A stretch of DNA of 64,000 bases. Origin: Polaribacter pectinis. GTDB taxonomy: Bacteria > Bacteroidota > Bacteroidia > Flavobacteriales > Flavobacteriaceae. Positions 18,288 through 26,945 of the stretch are shown here, in pieces (position 1 is the stretch's first letter; each line of letters opens with the position of its first letter). The DNA lies in NCBI RefSeq assembly GCF_014352875.1, contig NZ_CP060695.1:2635501-2699500 (forward strand), in the 5' to 3' direction. The notes below the pieces were generated by a model. That model did not search any database, was not told the origin of the DNA, and saw only the letters and a list, made by a program, of their open reading frames with translations. A program made the position numbers and the translations under genes.

Positions 18288-19786
18288 TGAGCATTAAATC
18301 CTTTTTTGCAATTCCGTTTGCTAAAATTGCTACTAAAAAAGTCCAAAAATGGGCTAAAAAACCATTTGAAACACAAGAAAAAGTATTCAAAAATTTAATT
18401 TCTGAAGGAAGAAAAACAGCTTTTGGAAAAGATCATAATTTTGATAAAATAGCAACTTACGAAGATTTTAAAAAACAAGTAAAAGTTACAGATTACGAAG
18501 GTTTAAGACCTTATGTAGATAGAATGGTTGCTGGTGAATCTGATGTTCTCTGGAAAGGAAAACCATTGTATTATGCCAAAACATCTGGTACAACTTCTGG
18601 TGCAAAATACATTCCTATTACCAAAGAATCTATGCCAACACATATAAAAGCGGCTAGAAATGCTTTGTTATTTTATATTGTTGAAAAAAACGATGCTAGT
18701 TTCGTAGATGGAAAAATGATTTTCTTACAAGGAAGCCCAGTTTTGGAAAATAAAAATGGTGTTAAATTAGGAAGATTAAGTGGAATTGTGGCACATTATG
18801 TTCCTCAATATTTACTAAAAAATCGTTTACCAAGCTGGGAAACCAATTGTATTGAAGATTGGGATACTAAAGTAAATGCAGTTGTTGAAGAAACCGTAAA
18901 TGAAGACATGACTGTTATTAGCGGAATTCCTTCTTGGGTGCAAATGTATTTCGAAAAACTGATTGAAAAAACAGGAAAAAAGGTTTCTGAGTTATTCCCA
19001 AATTTTAATTTCTTTATTTATGGAGGCGTAAATTTTGAACCTTATAAGAACAAATTCGAAAGTTTAATTGGTAAAAAAATCGATTATATAGAATTATATC
19101 CTGCTTCCGAAGGTTTTATTGCATACCAAGATACTCAAACCGAAAAAGGAATGTTGTTGCAATTAGATTCAGGAATTTTTTATGAATTTATTCCTGCGAC
19201 TGAATTTTTTGATGAAAATCCGACCAGAATTTCTATAAAAGATGTAAAAATTGGTGTGAATTATGTGATTATTCTAAATACAACTGCAGGTCTTTGGGGT
19301 TATAATATTGGCGATACTGTAGAATTTACTTCAACAAAACCTTATAGAATTAAAGTAACAGGAAGAATAAAACACTTTATTTCCGCCTTTGGCGAACATG
19401 TAATTGGAAAAGAGGTAGAAAAAGCATTAAACGATTCCATAAAAGGAACCAATATAAATATTAGTGAGTTTACTGTGGCACCACAAGTAAACCCTGCAAG
19501 TGGTTTGCCTTATCACGAATGGTTTATTGAGTTTGAAAATGAACCAGAAAATTTAGAGGAGTTTGCAGAAAAAGTAGATACTTCTATGCAAGAGCAAAAT
19601 ATTTATTATTTCGATTTAATTGAGGGAAAAATATTACGTAAACTTGTCATCAGAAAAGTTAAAAAAGGTGGTTTTCATGAATATATGAAATCTATTGGTA
19701 AATTTGGTGGACAGAATAAAATTCCGCAATTGTCTGATAACAGAAAGATTGCAGATGTTTTACAAGATTTTTTAGTGGAAGAATAA
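18287..19786 (+). CDS. GH3 auxin-responsive promoter family protein
   Basis: 499 residues of the GH3 fold, an adenylate-forming acyl-amido synthetase. Motifs: YYAKTSGTTSGAKYIPIT (phosphate-binding loop), IELYPASEGFIAYQD and YNIGDTVEFT. Plant homologues conjugate amino acids to hormones. The substrate in Bacteroidota is unknown, so I give only the family. It is translationally coupled to the M23 gene upstream. Confidence 0.9.
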   Translation: MSIKSFFAIPFAKIATKKVQKWAKKPFETQEKVFKNLISEGRKTAFGKDHNFDKIATYEDFKKQVKVTDYEGLRPYVDRMVAGESDVLWKGKPLYYAKTSGTTSGAKYIPITKESMPTHIKAARNALLFYIVEKNDASFVDGKMIFLQGSPVLENKNGVKLGRLSGIVAHYVPQYLLKNRLPSWETNCIEDWDTKVNAVVEETVNEDMTVISGIPSWVQMYFEKLIEKTGKKVSELFPNFNFFIYGGVNFEPYKNKFESLIGKKIDYIELYPASEGFIAYQDTQTEKGMLLQLDSGIFYEFIPATEFFDENPTRISIKDVKIGVNYVIILNTTAGLWGYNIGDTVEFTSTKPYRIKVTGRIKHFISAFGEHVIGKEVEKALNDSIKGTNINISEFTVAPQVNPASGLPYHEWFIEFENEPENLEEFAEKVDTSMQEQNIYYFDLIEGKILRKLVIRKVKKGGFHEYMKSIGKFGGQNKIPQLSDNRKIADVLQDFLVEE

Positions 19787-19798
19787 TTATTTAAAAAA

Positions 19799-19882
19799 AT
19801 GGGAGATTATTTATTTTTAGTATTAGCAATAGCCTTAGTTATTGTGTATTTTTACAACAAATATAGAAACAAGCGTCGTTAA
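19799..19882 (+). CDS. 27-residue single-span membrane peptide
   Basis: ATG at 19799, stop at 19880-19882 sharing its last A with the ATG of queD (TAATG). The product is MGDYLFLVLAIALVIVYFYN plus a basic tail KYRNKRR: one membrane span with a positive-inside tail. It begins 12 bases after the GH3 stop, so it fits the operon. No family recognised. The coupling to queD supports it as a real gene. Confidence 0.55.
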   Translation: MGDYLFLVLAIALVIVYFYNKYRNKRR

Positions 19883-20331
19883 TGAGTACAATTAGAATAA
19901 CAAAGCAATTCAATTTTGAAACCGGTCATGCTTTATATGGTTATGATGGAAAATGTAAAAATGTTCACGGACATTCTTATAAACTTTCTGTAACAGTTTC
20001 TGGAAAACCAATTAAAGACAACACCAATGTAAAGTTTGGAATGGTGATTGATTTTGGCGACTTAAAAAAGATTGTAAATGAAGAAATTGTAGATGTTTTT
20101 GACCATGCCACAGTTTTTAATAAAAATACACCTCACGTAGAATTAGCCAAAGAATTAATGGACAGAGGACATGATGTTTTGTTGGTAGATTACCAACCAA
20201 CAAGTGAAATGATGGTAATTGATTTTGCTGAAAAAATTAAGAAAAGATTGCCAGAAAAAATCAAATTACATTCCATTAAATTACAAGAAACCGATACTAG
20301 TTTTGCAGAGTGGTATGCTAGTGAAAACTAG
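19882..20331 (+). CDS. queD: 6-carboxytetrahydropterin synthase (QueD family)
   Basis: Acts in queuosine precursor synthesis on dihydroneopterin triphosphate. Zinc-binding His residues: FETGHALYG, then NVHGHSYKLSV. Catalytic Glu/His region: DFDHATVFN-type sequence as VFDHATVFN, and LQETDTSFAEWY at the C-terminus. 149 residues. Pterin (PTPS) relatives have the same fold, so the exact reaction is inferred. Confidence 0.9.
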   Translation: MSTIRITKQFNFETGHALYGYDGKCKNVHGHSYKLSVTVSGKPIKDNTNVKFGMVIDFGDLKKIVNEEIVDVFDHATVFNKNTPHVELAKELMDRGHDVLLVDYQPTSEMMVIDFAEKIKKRLPEKIKLHSIKLQETDTSFAEWYASEN

Positions 20332-20336
20332 AAATA

Positions 20337-20966
20337 TTATTTTCCGTTAAAAGTATTCATGGTATTTGCCAAACCAGCAGTACCAAAAGTTGTAACTACT
20401 TTTGCTGAAGTTGGTAAACGCTCTATTAATTGGCTGGTTTCTTCTTTAGTCCATTCTCCTAAAACAAAGTTTACTTGCCTACCTTTACTGTAATTACCCC
20501 CAACTCCAAAGCGAAAACGAGCATATTGTTGGGTATTTAATTTCTCTTGAATATCTTTAAGTCCATTATGGCCTCCTGCAGAACCTTTTGCTTTTACGCG
20601 AATTGTACCAAAATCGATATTTACATCATCTGTAATTATTAAAACATTTTCTGTCGAAATTTTTTCTTGTTGCATCCAATATTTTACAGCTTTTCCACTT
20701 AAATTCATAAATGTACTTGGCTTTAATAAAACAAAGGTTCTTCCTTTAAAACGGAAATTAGCAACATCTCCTAACTTTTCTGTTTCGAAAGTTGCATTGT
20801 GTTCATCAGCAACTTCATCTACAATTTTAAAACCAATATTATGGCGCGTATTTGTGTACTTTTCACCAATGTTTCCTAAACCTACAATTAAAAATTTCTT
20901 CATTAATTCTTCTTTAGTTTCGTGCTTTAAACCGAAAATGTTTTTAAAAAATGATATCACATTCAT
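20337..20966 (-). CDS. pth: Peptidyl-tRNA hydrolase
   Basis: Releases peptide from stalled peptidyl-tRNA. Motifs: KFLIVGLGNIGEKYTNTRHN (catalytic His in TRHNIGF), LLKPSTFMNLSGKAV and GSAGGHNGLKDI. The 209-residue form has a 21-residue extension before MKKFLIVG; a similar extension is common in flavobacteria, so I keep the ATG at 20966, but 20903 is possible. Confidence 0.93.
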   Translation of the reverse strand: MNVISFFKNIFGLKHETKEELMKKFLIVGLGNIGEKYTNTRHNIGFKIVDEVADEHNATFETEKLGDVANFRFKGRTFVLLKPSTFMNLSGKAVKYWMQQEKISTENVLIITDDVNIDFGTIRVKAKGSAGGHNGLKDIQEKLNTQQYARFRFGVGGNYSKGRQVNFVLGEWTKEETSQLIERLPTSAKVVTTFGTAGLANTMNTFNGK

Positions 20967-21036
20967 TCTTCAAAAATAAGAAGAAATAAATAATGATTGA
21001 TATAGTTATGACTCCTAATAAAATCTAGGACAAGAA

Positions 21037-21064
21037 AAAAGCGCTACAAAAATGTAGCGCTTTT
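21037..21064. terminator. Intrinsic terminator of prs-rplY
   Basis: AAAAGCGCTACA (21037-21048) and TGTAGCGCTTTT (21053-21064), 12 perfect pairs. Confidence 0.88.
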
Positions 21065-21088
21065 AAAAATTTATTTGTTTGAACTAAA

Positions 21089-21703
21089 CTATTCAGCTGC
21101 TGCTTCTGGTGTAGCTTCTTCTGTAGTTTCGTCTTCATCTTCGTCATCAACATTAGTTGCATTACGAGAAGTTCTAACTTGAACAACAACAGTGTTGTCT
21201 GGGTGCATAAAGCTATAATCGTCATTAAATAATGATGTTATAGTTAATTTATTTCCAATTTTTAATTTAGAAATATCAGCAGTTACATAATCTGGTAAAT
21301 TTGCTGGTAATGCTTTAATTTTTAATTTACGGTTTGTAAAACGTAAAGAACCACCATTTAAAACTCCTGGAGAAGTTCCAGTTAATTTTACAGGAATGTT
21401 CATTGTAACTTCTTTATCATCAAATAACTGATAAAAATCTACGTGTAAGATTTTATCTGATACTGGGTGAAATTGAATGTCTTGCAAAATTGCAGATATT
21501 TTTTGTCCATCAACATCAAGACTTGCAGTATAAACGTTTGGAGTGTATACCAACTTTTTAAATGCTTTTTCTTCTGCTGAAAAATGCACTGGCTTATCTC
21601 CTCCGTATATAACGCAAGGAACCATACCAGCATTACGTAAGGCTTTAGTAGCTACTTTACCTACGCTTTCTCTTTTTGATCCTTTAATTGTAATTGATTT
21701 CAT
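21089..21703 (-). CDS. rplY: 50S ribosomal protein L25/general stress protein Ctc
   Basis: Binds 5S rRNA. Residues 1-90 are the L25 domain ([32 protein letters not shown]). The C-terminal TL5/Ctc beta-domain runs to about 185 and is followed by an acidic tail ([20 protein letters not shown]). 204 residues. Cotranscribed with prs, whose stop lies 21 bases upstream. Confidence 0.95.
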   Translation of the reverse strand: MKSITIKGSKRESVGKVATKALRNAGMVPCVIYGGDKPVHFSAEEKAFKKLVYTPNVYTASLDVDGQKISAILQDIQFHPVSDKILHVDFYQLFDDKEVTMNIPVKLTGTSPGVLNGGSLRFTNRKLKIKALPANLPDYVTADISKLKIGNKLTITSLFNDDYSFMHPDNTVVVQVRTSRNATNVDDEDEDETTEEATPEAAAE

Positions 21704-21724
21704 TACTTTTTTTTATTAATTTAT

Positions 21725-22666
21725 TTACATTAAAAATTGTCCACTAATTGAAGTATTGTCTTGCACTTTGTGCATAACATCCGCAAATAATGGCGCGCAA
21801 GATACCACTTTTATTTTAGATGTAGTCTTTTTTAATGGAATTGTATCAGAAACTATTAACTCCGTTAAACCAGAGTTTTCTATTTTTTCATAAGCTCCAC
21901 CAGAAAGTATTGGATGTGTACAAATTGCACGTACACTTAAAGCTCCTCTTTCCATCATTAAATCTGCAGCGTGTGCTAATGTTCCTCCAGTATCTATCAT
22001 ATCATCTACCAGAATTACATTTTTTCCTTCTACATCACCTATCAATTCCATATGACCAATTACATTGGCTTTTTTTCTTTGTTTATAACAAATTACAACA
22101 TCCGAATGCAGATGTTTAGAATATGCATAAGCTCGTTTTGAACCTCCCATATCTGGAGACGCAATTGTAAGATTATCTAACTTTAAACTTTTTATATAAG
22201 GCATAAAAATAGTAGAAGCATATAAATGATCTACTGGTTTTTCAAAGAAACCTTGAATTTGATCTGCGTGCAAATCCATTGTCATAATTCTTGTTGCTCC
22301 TGCTGTTTGCAATAAGTTGGCTACTAGTTTTGCCCCTATAGCAACTCTTGGCTTATCTTTTCTATCTTGTCTTGCCCAACCAAAATAAGGCATAACTGCT
22401 GTAATATGTCTTGCTGATGCTCTTTTAGCGGCGTCTAACATTAGTAACATTTCCATTAAGTTGTCTGCTGTAGGAAAGGTTGATCCTATTAAAAAGACTC
22501 TTCTTCCTCTGACTGATTCTTCGAAAGCTGGCTGAAATTCACCATCGCTAAAATGAGTTGTTATTACTTTTCCTAATGTAGTGTTGTATTCTTTAGCTAT
22601 TTTTTCTGCTAAAACAGTACTTTGCGAGCAAGCAAAAAGTTTTGGTGCTAATTGATTTGTAGGCAT
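21725..22666 (-). CDS. prs: Ribose-phosphate pyrophosphokinase
   Basis: Makes PRPP from ribose-5-phosphate and ATP. Motifs: VMPYFGWARQDRKDKPR (ATP-binding flexible loop), MDLHADQIQGFF, and the PRPP loop VILVDDMIDTGGTLAHAA. 313 residues. First gene of a prs-rplY transcript. Confidence 0.96.
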   Translation of the reverse strand: MPTNQLAPKLFACSQSTVLAEKIAKEYNTTLGKVITTHFSDGEFQPAFEESVRGRRVFLIGSTFPTADNLMEMLLMLDAAKRASARHITAVMPYFGWARQDRKDKPRVAIGAKLVANLLQTAGATRIMTMDLHADQIQGFFEKPVDHLYASTIFMPYIKSLKLDNLTIASPDMGGSKRAYAYSKHLHSDVVICYKQRKKANVIGHMELIGDVEGKNVILVDDMIDTGGTLAHAADLMMERGALSVRAICTHPILSGGAYEKIENSGLTELIVSDTIPLKKTTSKIKVVSCAPLFADVMHKVQDNTSISGQFLM

Positions 22667-22700
22667 TTAGTTGTTTTTTTGTTGTGTTGTTGTAAGTACA

Positions 22701-22708
22701 CAAAAGTA
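22701..22708 (-). promoter_or_regulatory. Predicted -7 box TACTTTTG for prs
   Basis: On the minus strand TACTTTTG matches TAnnTTTG, 34 bases before the prs ATG. Confidence 0.4.
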
Positions 22709-22766
22709 GATATTATTTATTGAGTTTGAAATTAAATTTTTGACTTTAAAAACTAAAAATATTTAG

Positions 22767-22774
22767 TAGCTTTG
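22767..22774 (+). promoter_or_regulatory. Predicted -7 box TAGCTTTG for tRNA-Leu
   Basis: TAGCTTTG matches TAnnTTTG and lies 19 bases before the first base of the tRNA. A TTTG at 22739 is a weak -33 candidate with longer than usual spacing. Confidence 0.5.
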
Positions 22775-22793
22775 CATTCTTATTAATTGTACT

Positions 22794-22875
22794 GCTCAAG
22801 TGGCGGAATTGGTAGACGCGCTGGATTCAAAATCCAGTTCTTTCGGGAGTGTGGGTTCGATTCCCACCTTGAGTA
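22794..22875 (+). tRNA. tRNA-Leu (CAA)
   Basis: 82 bases. Acceptor arm GCTCAAG pairs with CTTGAGT (one G-U), discriminator A, no encoded CCA. D-arm contains GGCGGAATTGGTAGACGC; anticodon loop TTCAAAA gives anticodon CAA within stem CTGGA/TCCAG. A long variable arm (about TTCTTTCGGGAGT) and T-loop TTCGATT are typical of Leu. It is the integration target of the element that follows; the insertion regenerates a full tRNA here. Confidence 0.95.
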
Positions 22876-22876
22876 C
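22821..22876. repeat. attL, 56-bp tRNA-Leu 3' segment
   Basis: Identical over 56 bases to 59965-60020. Begins at the anticodon stem (CTGGATTCAAAATCCAG) and ends one base past the discriminator. The bases outside differ on both sides. Confidence 0.93.
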
Positions 22877-22882
22877 ACTAAC

Positions 22883-22911
22883 AAAAACCGAAGTTTTACA
22901 CTTCGGTTTTT
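22883..22911 (+). terminator. Terminator just inside attL
   Basis: AAAAACCGAAG (22883-22893) and CTTCGGTTTTT (22901-22911). It ends the tRNA transcript within the element, replacing the original terminator now at 60026. Confidence 0.85.
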
Positions 22912-22915
22912 TAAT

Positions 22916-22948
22916 TAGGTCAAACATAGGTCAAACATAGGTCAAACA
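22916..22948. repeat. Three 11-bp direct repeats TAGGTCAAACA, left arm sites
   Basis: Perfect tandem copies at 22916, 22927 and 22938. The same unit occurs twice at 59841-59862. This period, close to one helical turn, and the presence at both element ends are what integrase arm-binding sites look like. Confidence 0.7.
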
Positions 22949-22986
22949 AACTAATGCTTTAAACTTATTTTTTAACGAATGAGTAG

Positions 22987-25665
22987 CTAGTTTATACCAT
23001 ATATTTCTTTTCTTCTCCTGAAAGCTCTTTCTCCCCCCTCTAAAATAGCGCAACTAATTTTTCTTGATTTCTGATTATCAACTGAACCTCTATCAAAAAC
23101 TACCGATCTAGTACTAGTGCTTTTTAATGGAATTATTAATTCTGCGTCTCCCAATACAGCAATATTAGGATTATGAGTTACAATGATTACTTGTCGTTGC
23201 TCCTTAATTTTTCTCAAGTTAGAAACAATGGTTTTATATACAAATTCACTATCTAAATTATCTTCAGGTTGATCTATTAATAAAGGATTTTTACTTCTTG
23301 AGTGAAGTAAAATTGCCAATAATATAGATTGCTGTTGTCCCAGAGAAAGATTCGCTAATGGCTTTGTAATGTGTTTAATCTTTCCTGTAACCTCATCTTT
23401 ATAATTCTTAGTTACTAATATTGATGGCAAGTCTTCAAATTCCAATGACTCTAAATCTTCTCGCTGGTCTACATCATCATATTTTGAAATAATACGATTA
23501 ATCTCAGAATCACTAAATACTTGTACTCCTTCATCAATAATCAGTTTTAGGTAATCTAAATCTTTCCTAAATAAATTCTTAGAGAAGTCTATAGGATTTG
23601 TGTTCCTTGAAATATGATGAGCTTTTTTTACTCCACTAGTACGGTAATCAAGTACTCCTTTTAAATGGTTTTCGAATTGTTGAGAGTATGTTCCCTGAGA
23701 ATATTTAATTGTAATATAAAAACCTTCAATAGTATTTTTAAGATTTTTATTTAACTCTTTAGCCAATGCACTTCTTAAATAAAAAATTCTATCTTTAGTT
23801 CCCTTGCGGTGTTTTAATAATTCCTTACGTTCTTTGAGCTTTTCATCGAGTATTTTTTTATCATTCAGAAGTTTTTTTAATCGCTTTTGATAGAATACCA
23901 GATCTTTAGATATTTGATTTATCTGACCAATATCAAAAGGAATTCCTTGCTTTTTTAGATCCTGTTTTTTCTTATCCATTTCCTTTTGAATATCAGCTTC
24001 TTTAGACTTCCAACTTGTAAGTTGACTCCTAAGTCTTGAAATCTTTGATGTAAGTTCAGTATCTAATTTATCTGAAGTCTTATTAACTACTTCAGAAAAC
24101 TCAGCAACAATTTTTTTAACCTCTTCAAAATTATCCTTTCCAATTATTATATTTTTTCCATCCAAATCATTTACCATTTCAAAGACAGATTTATCACTAA
24201 AAATGTTCTTATATTTTTCAATTAAATCCTTAAGTTCTTCAATTAAATCACTTCTTAATGCACGCTCTTGTAAAAGTGCTGAGTGGTGCCTGACTAGATC
24301 TCCAACTTTTTCTTTTTCAAGTCGTTTAATTTTACCTTCTCTATCTTTCTTTAATTTTAAAGTTTCTGGTATATTTTTTACTTCAAGACGTAACTTATCT
24401 ATATCACTTTTATTTTCGATAAGTTTATTTCTTAAATCCTCATCCTCTGTTCTTAAAGATTCAATATCAATAAAAGAATCAAGAAATTCTAACAGGACAT
24501 TTGGATTATTATCGCTATGTTGTAACGTTTCGGCTGTTTCTCCCTGTCCATAAATCTCGATAGGAACTTTAGTCATTGCATCTTCATTGCCATCAGTCAT
24601 ATTAATAACTTCTCCATTTTTCTCCCTAGTAAGCAATGTTTTTTTACCAGTTTCATCTTCAAAAACAAGACTAATTTTGTCTGACCAAACATCACTATCA
24701 ACAACTCTAGCATTTCTACTATTACCTGAAGTTTCACAAATTGATTCTAACATTGTAGATTTTCCTGTTCCACGACCTCCAATTATGCAAGTTAGATTAT
24801 TACTAAAATGAACAATTTGCTCTTTTAGTAAACCTCCATCAAATTGTATTCCTACAAAATGAGGTGTTTTTTCTGGGATAAAATCCTCAAGACGAATTCG
24901 TGCAATTGGAGTCATTAAGGCTACTTTGAAAGCATGAAAGGATAAATCGTCCATTTTAATTCTTGTAAGTCTGCCATCACCACAAGCGTTAACACCAAGC
25001 TTACCTAATTTATGAGAATCAGAAGACATTAGTTTTGCAAGGTCATAGTCACCTTGTAAATCTAATTCCTTTCTACGAATATTTATAAGGTTCTTACGGT
25101 TAGATTCTGTATCATTATCTGTATAGAAATCAACACTATCTTTAGATGTTATTTCTAAACCTAAAAGGTTTGGGTGTTTAAATATATTTTCCATTTGTGG
25201 TCCAAATCGACCTATTGTTCTTTCAAAACCAGAACTTAATTCAATATGGGCAAGTACTCCAATACCATTATGTTCTCGCGCTAAATCCAAACAATTTATT
25301 ATCCCCTCATTACATGTTTCCTTATTAGGAGCTATATGCAGTTTCCCCTTAAAACTACTCAAATTATCATATGTATCAAAATAAACTAATAAATGACCTT
25401 GTGTAGTACTTATTTCAATACCTGGTATTACTAAAATATTTTTGTCTTTAGCGTAATCTATTGCTATTTTTGAATTTCCAATTTCATTATGGTCAGTAAT
25501 ACTAATAACCTTCAAACCCTTCTCTAAAGCTGTGTCTACTATATTCTGTGGTGTCATTGTTACATCGGATACATCGAAAGAACCATTATCAAAACTAAAT
25601 GAGTGTATATGAAGGTCGGCTCTGACAAATTGGCTTCCATTTTCTACATTACTAAAATCAATCAT
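22987..25665 (-). CDS. TrlF-type PHP phosphoesterase-SMC-like ATPase
   Basis: 892 residues. The PHP metal site is intact: DLHIHS (H19, H21), ITDHN (D58, H59), PGIEIS (E84), AHIE (H140) and SSDSH (D216, H218). An ABC/SMC-type ATPase follows: Walker A GGRGTGKST at 296-304, a coiled coil at about 390-640, signature LSLGQQQS, Walker B LLIDQPEDNLD and H-loop VTHNPN. This architecture is annotated as TrlF-family; such proteins are enriched in defence islands and a nucleic-acid-cleaving antiphage role is inferred, not shown. It transcribes toward attL and stands alone as a one-gene unit. Confidence 0.85.
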   Translation of the reverse strand: MIDFSNVENGSQFVRADLHIHSFSFDNGSFDVSDVTMTPQNIVDTALEKGLKVISITDHNEIGNSKIAIDYAKDKNILVIPGIEISTTQGHLLVYFDTYDNLSSFKGKLHIAPNKETCNEGIINCLDLAREHNGIGVLAHIELSSGFERTIGRFGPQMENIFKHPNLLGLEITSKDSVDFYTDNDTESNRKNLINIRRKELDLQGDYDLAKLMSSDSHKLGKLGVNACGDGRLTRIKMDDLSFHAFKVALMTPIARIRLEDFIPEKTPHFVGIQFDGGLLKEQIVHFSNNLTCIIGGRGTGKSTMLESICETSGNSRNARVVDSDVWSDKISLVFEDETGKKTLLTREKNGEVINMTDGNEDAMTKVPIEIYGQGETAETLQHSDNNPNVLLEFLDSFIDIESLRTEDEDLRNKLIENKSDIDKLRLEVKNIPETLKLKKDREGKIKRLEKEKVGDLVRHHSALLQERALRSDLIEELKDLIEKYKNIFSDKSVFEMVNDLDGKNIIIGKDNFEEVKKIVAEFSEVVNKTSDKLDTELTSKISRLRSQLTSWKSKEADIQKEMDKKKQDLKKQGIPFDIGQINQISKDLVFYQKRLKKLLNDKKILDEKLKERKELLKHRKGTKDRIFYLRSALAKELNKNLKNTIEGFYITIKYSQGTYSQQFENHLKGVLDYRTSGVKKAHHISRNTNPIDFSKNLFRKDLDYLKLIIDEGVQVFSDSEINRIISKYDDVDQREDLESLEFEDLPSILVTKNYKDEVTGKIKHITKPLANLSLGQQQSILLAILLHSRSKNPLLIDQPEDNLDSEFVYKTIVSNLRKIKEQRQVIIVTHNPNIAVLGDAELIIPLKSTSTRSVVFDRGSVDNQKSRKISCAILEGGERAFRRRKEIYGIN

Positions 25666-25816
25666 AATTTTAAAATACTACAGTGAATAACTCTTATACT
25701 TAGTAAAGTATAACCTAAAATTCCAAAAGTAATAATTAATCAGGATAAAAATCACTTAATAAAAAATGTTCACATCTATTTTTACTTGTTAAATCTCTTT
25801 GTGGATATTTTTCAAC

Positions 25817-25963
25817 CTGTCCAAAGTCGTCTGCGAACTTTTTGAACAGATAACTAGCGATAACTCAAGTCGAAAATTCTTTTGAGACATCGCTAGGCAA
25901 GATTGCTTTTGAACAGTTCAGCGGAACTTTTTCAAAAGCAGTCTTGCCAAAGGACACCTTTGG
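25817..25963. other. Chain of four adjacent hairpins, candidate oriT or structured RNA
   Basis: Four inverted repeats follow each other: 25817-25849 (imperfect, CTGTCCAAAG/CTTTTTGAACAG), 25855-25895 (TAGCGAT..CTCAA / TTGAG..ATCGCTA), 25896-25948 (18-bp arms, one mismatch, with an inner AGTTC/GAACT stem) and 25947-25963 (CCAAAGG/CCTTTGG). No T-tracts. It is in the 373-base non-coding stretch 25666-26038 between TrlF and the mobilization genes. An origin of transfer is the most attractive reading, but it is downstream of the relaxase rather than upstream. Confidence 0.5.
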
Positions 25964-25985
25964 AATCCAATTTACCCAAAAAAAG

Positions 25986-26014
25986 AAGACAGGAGAATTA
26001 CTTCGTCCTGTCTT
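25986..26014 (-). terminator. Terminator of the mobilization operon
   Basis: AAGACAGGA (25986-25994) pairs with TCCTGTCTT (26006-26014); read on the minus strand a T-run follows. Confidence 0.75.
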
Positions 26015-26038
26015 GTATTTTTGAAATGTGTTATTAAA

Positions 26039-26365
26039 TTATCGTTCTAACTCTTGGTCTTTATTCTTATTAAATTTTAGTTTCTGTAAATCTTTCAATC
26101 GACTATTCTCCCTTACTTTTTCTAATGAAATTCGTGTTGGGTCAAAACCTAAAGTCTTTAATCTATATCGTTTATTAAATCCTTGAACTCCCACAATTTT
26201 GCCACCTCTTGAATATAATTCTATACCCGCTTTCTCTAATTCTTTGAAGTAGACTTTTTCTGTTCTAGCTTTTGAAAATACTTGTATTAATTTGGATTGA
26301 ATTTCTTGACGTTCACTTCTCTTCCCTCTCAAGTTTAATTCTCTATCAATATCAAGCTGTAACAT
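26039..26365 (-). CDS. C-terminal part of relaxase, out of frame with its N-terminal part
   Basis: 108 residues. IELYSRGGKIVGVQG and KRYRLKTLGFD match the C-terminal region that in other Bacteroidota relaxases follows the nuclease domain in the same protein. The preceding gene ends in another frame across an A10 tract (26372-26381 on the plus strand as T10). With nine A the two would fuse to about 300 residues. It could also be translated separately from ATG 26365, which overlaps the N-terminal part by 14 bases. Ends with the tail KDQELER, shared in form with two other genes of the element. Confidence 0.65.
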   Translation of the reverse strand: MLQLDIDRELNLRGKRSERQEIQSKLIQVFSKARTEKVYFKELEKAGIELYSRGGKIVGVQGFNKRYRLKTLGFDPTRISLEKVRENSRLKDLQKLKFNKNKDQELER

Positions 26366-26942
26366 CTGTTCTTTTTTTTTTAGAATGATTTACTTTACTA
26401 TGCTCCAGTCCTAATTCCTTTTCTTGGAATTGCTCCATACGAATTTTTACATCCTTAAATTCTTTTCTTGAAAGGCGAACTGGTTTTCCTGTAGCGAATT
26501 CTAAGGCAGAAATCACATTATGAATATGCAAGTGGTCTTTATCAGAATGCATTGTTGAAATTACCATAGAATTTGGGGAACGTTCTTTTGCGTATTTCCT
26601 CGCAATCTTTAAAAGTACTTTTTTTGGCAACTTATCAGTATCAGATTTATGGAAACTTACTATTTCATGATAAGCACGGTTTGCATTACTTCTCTGAACC
26701 TTTCTTTTCAATTCATTAGATTCAAATTGTTTAACCATATTTTGAATTCTCTTTTCCAAAATTTGCTCTTGTTTTACTAAATCTGTTTTTGCCTCTTGCA
26801 TCTGTTTATCAAAATTTCTATCTCCTTTGATAAATTTATTCATAATAAAACCCAATTCTTTCTGGTTCTCTTTCGTTAGAATATATCTGATGGTATTCTC
26901 AAGTGCCTTTTTGGATTTTATTGATTTGCTTTTAATAATCAT
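26352..26942 (-). CDS. Relaxase/mobilization nuclease, N-terminal part
   Basis: 196 residues. The metal-binding His cluster of MobA/relaxase enzymes is visible at H137-L-H139-I-H141 (SDKDHLHIHNVIS), with Y20 or Y91 as possible catalytic Tyr. The protein would nick DNA at oriT and lead transfer. A stop comes soon after the A10 tract (HSKKKRTDVTA), and the family's C-terminal part continues in another frame (26039-26365). Either a frameshift has broken the gene or slippage joins the halves. Confidence 0.8.
   Translation of the reverse strand: MIIKSKSIKSKKALENTIRYILTKENQKELGFIMNKFIKGDRNFDKQMQEAKTDLVKQEQILEKRIQNMVKQFESNELKRKVQRSNANRAYHEIVSFHKSDTDKLPKKVLLKIARKYAKERSPNSMVISTMHSDKDHLHIHNVISALEFATGKPVRLSRKEFKDVKIRMEQFQEKELGLEHSKVNHSKKKRTDVTA
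26372..26381 (-). other. A10 homopolymer inside the relaxase gene
   Basis: Ten A on the coding (minus) strand. Losing one A gives ...HSKKKEQMLQLDIDREL, continuous with the downstream part. Confidence 0.8.
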
Positions 26943-26945
26943 AAT

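Noticed and set aside
22916..22948. CRISPR array
   Set aside because: Repeats are 11 bases, contiguous, without spacers, and have partners at the other element end. No cas gene occurs in the window.
24203..24553. Antisense frame in the TrlF gene
   Set aside because: Shadow of the coiled-coil region on the other strand.
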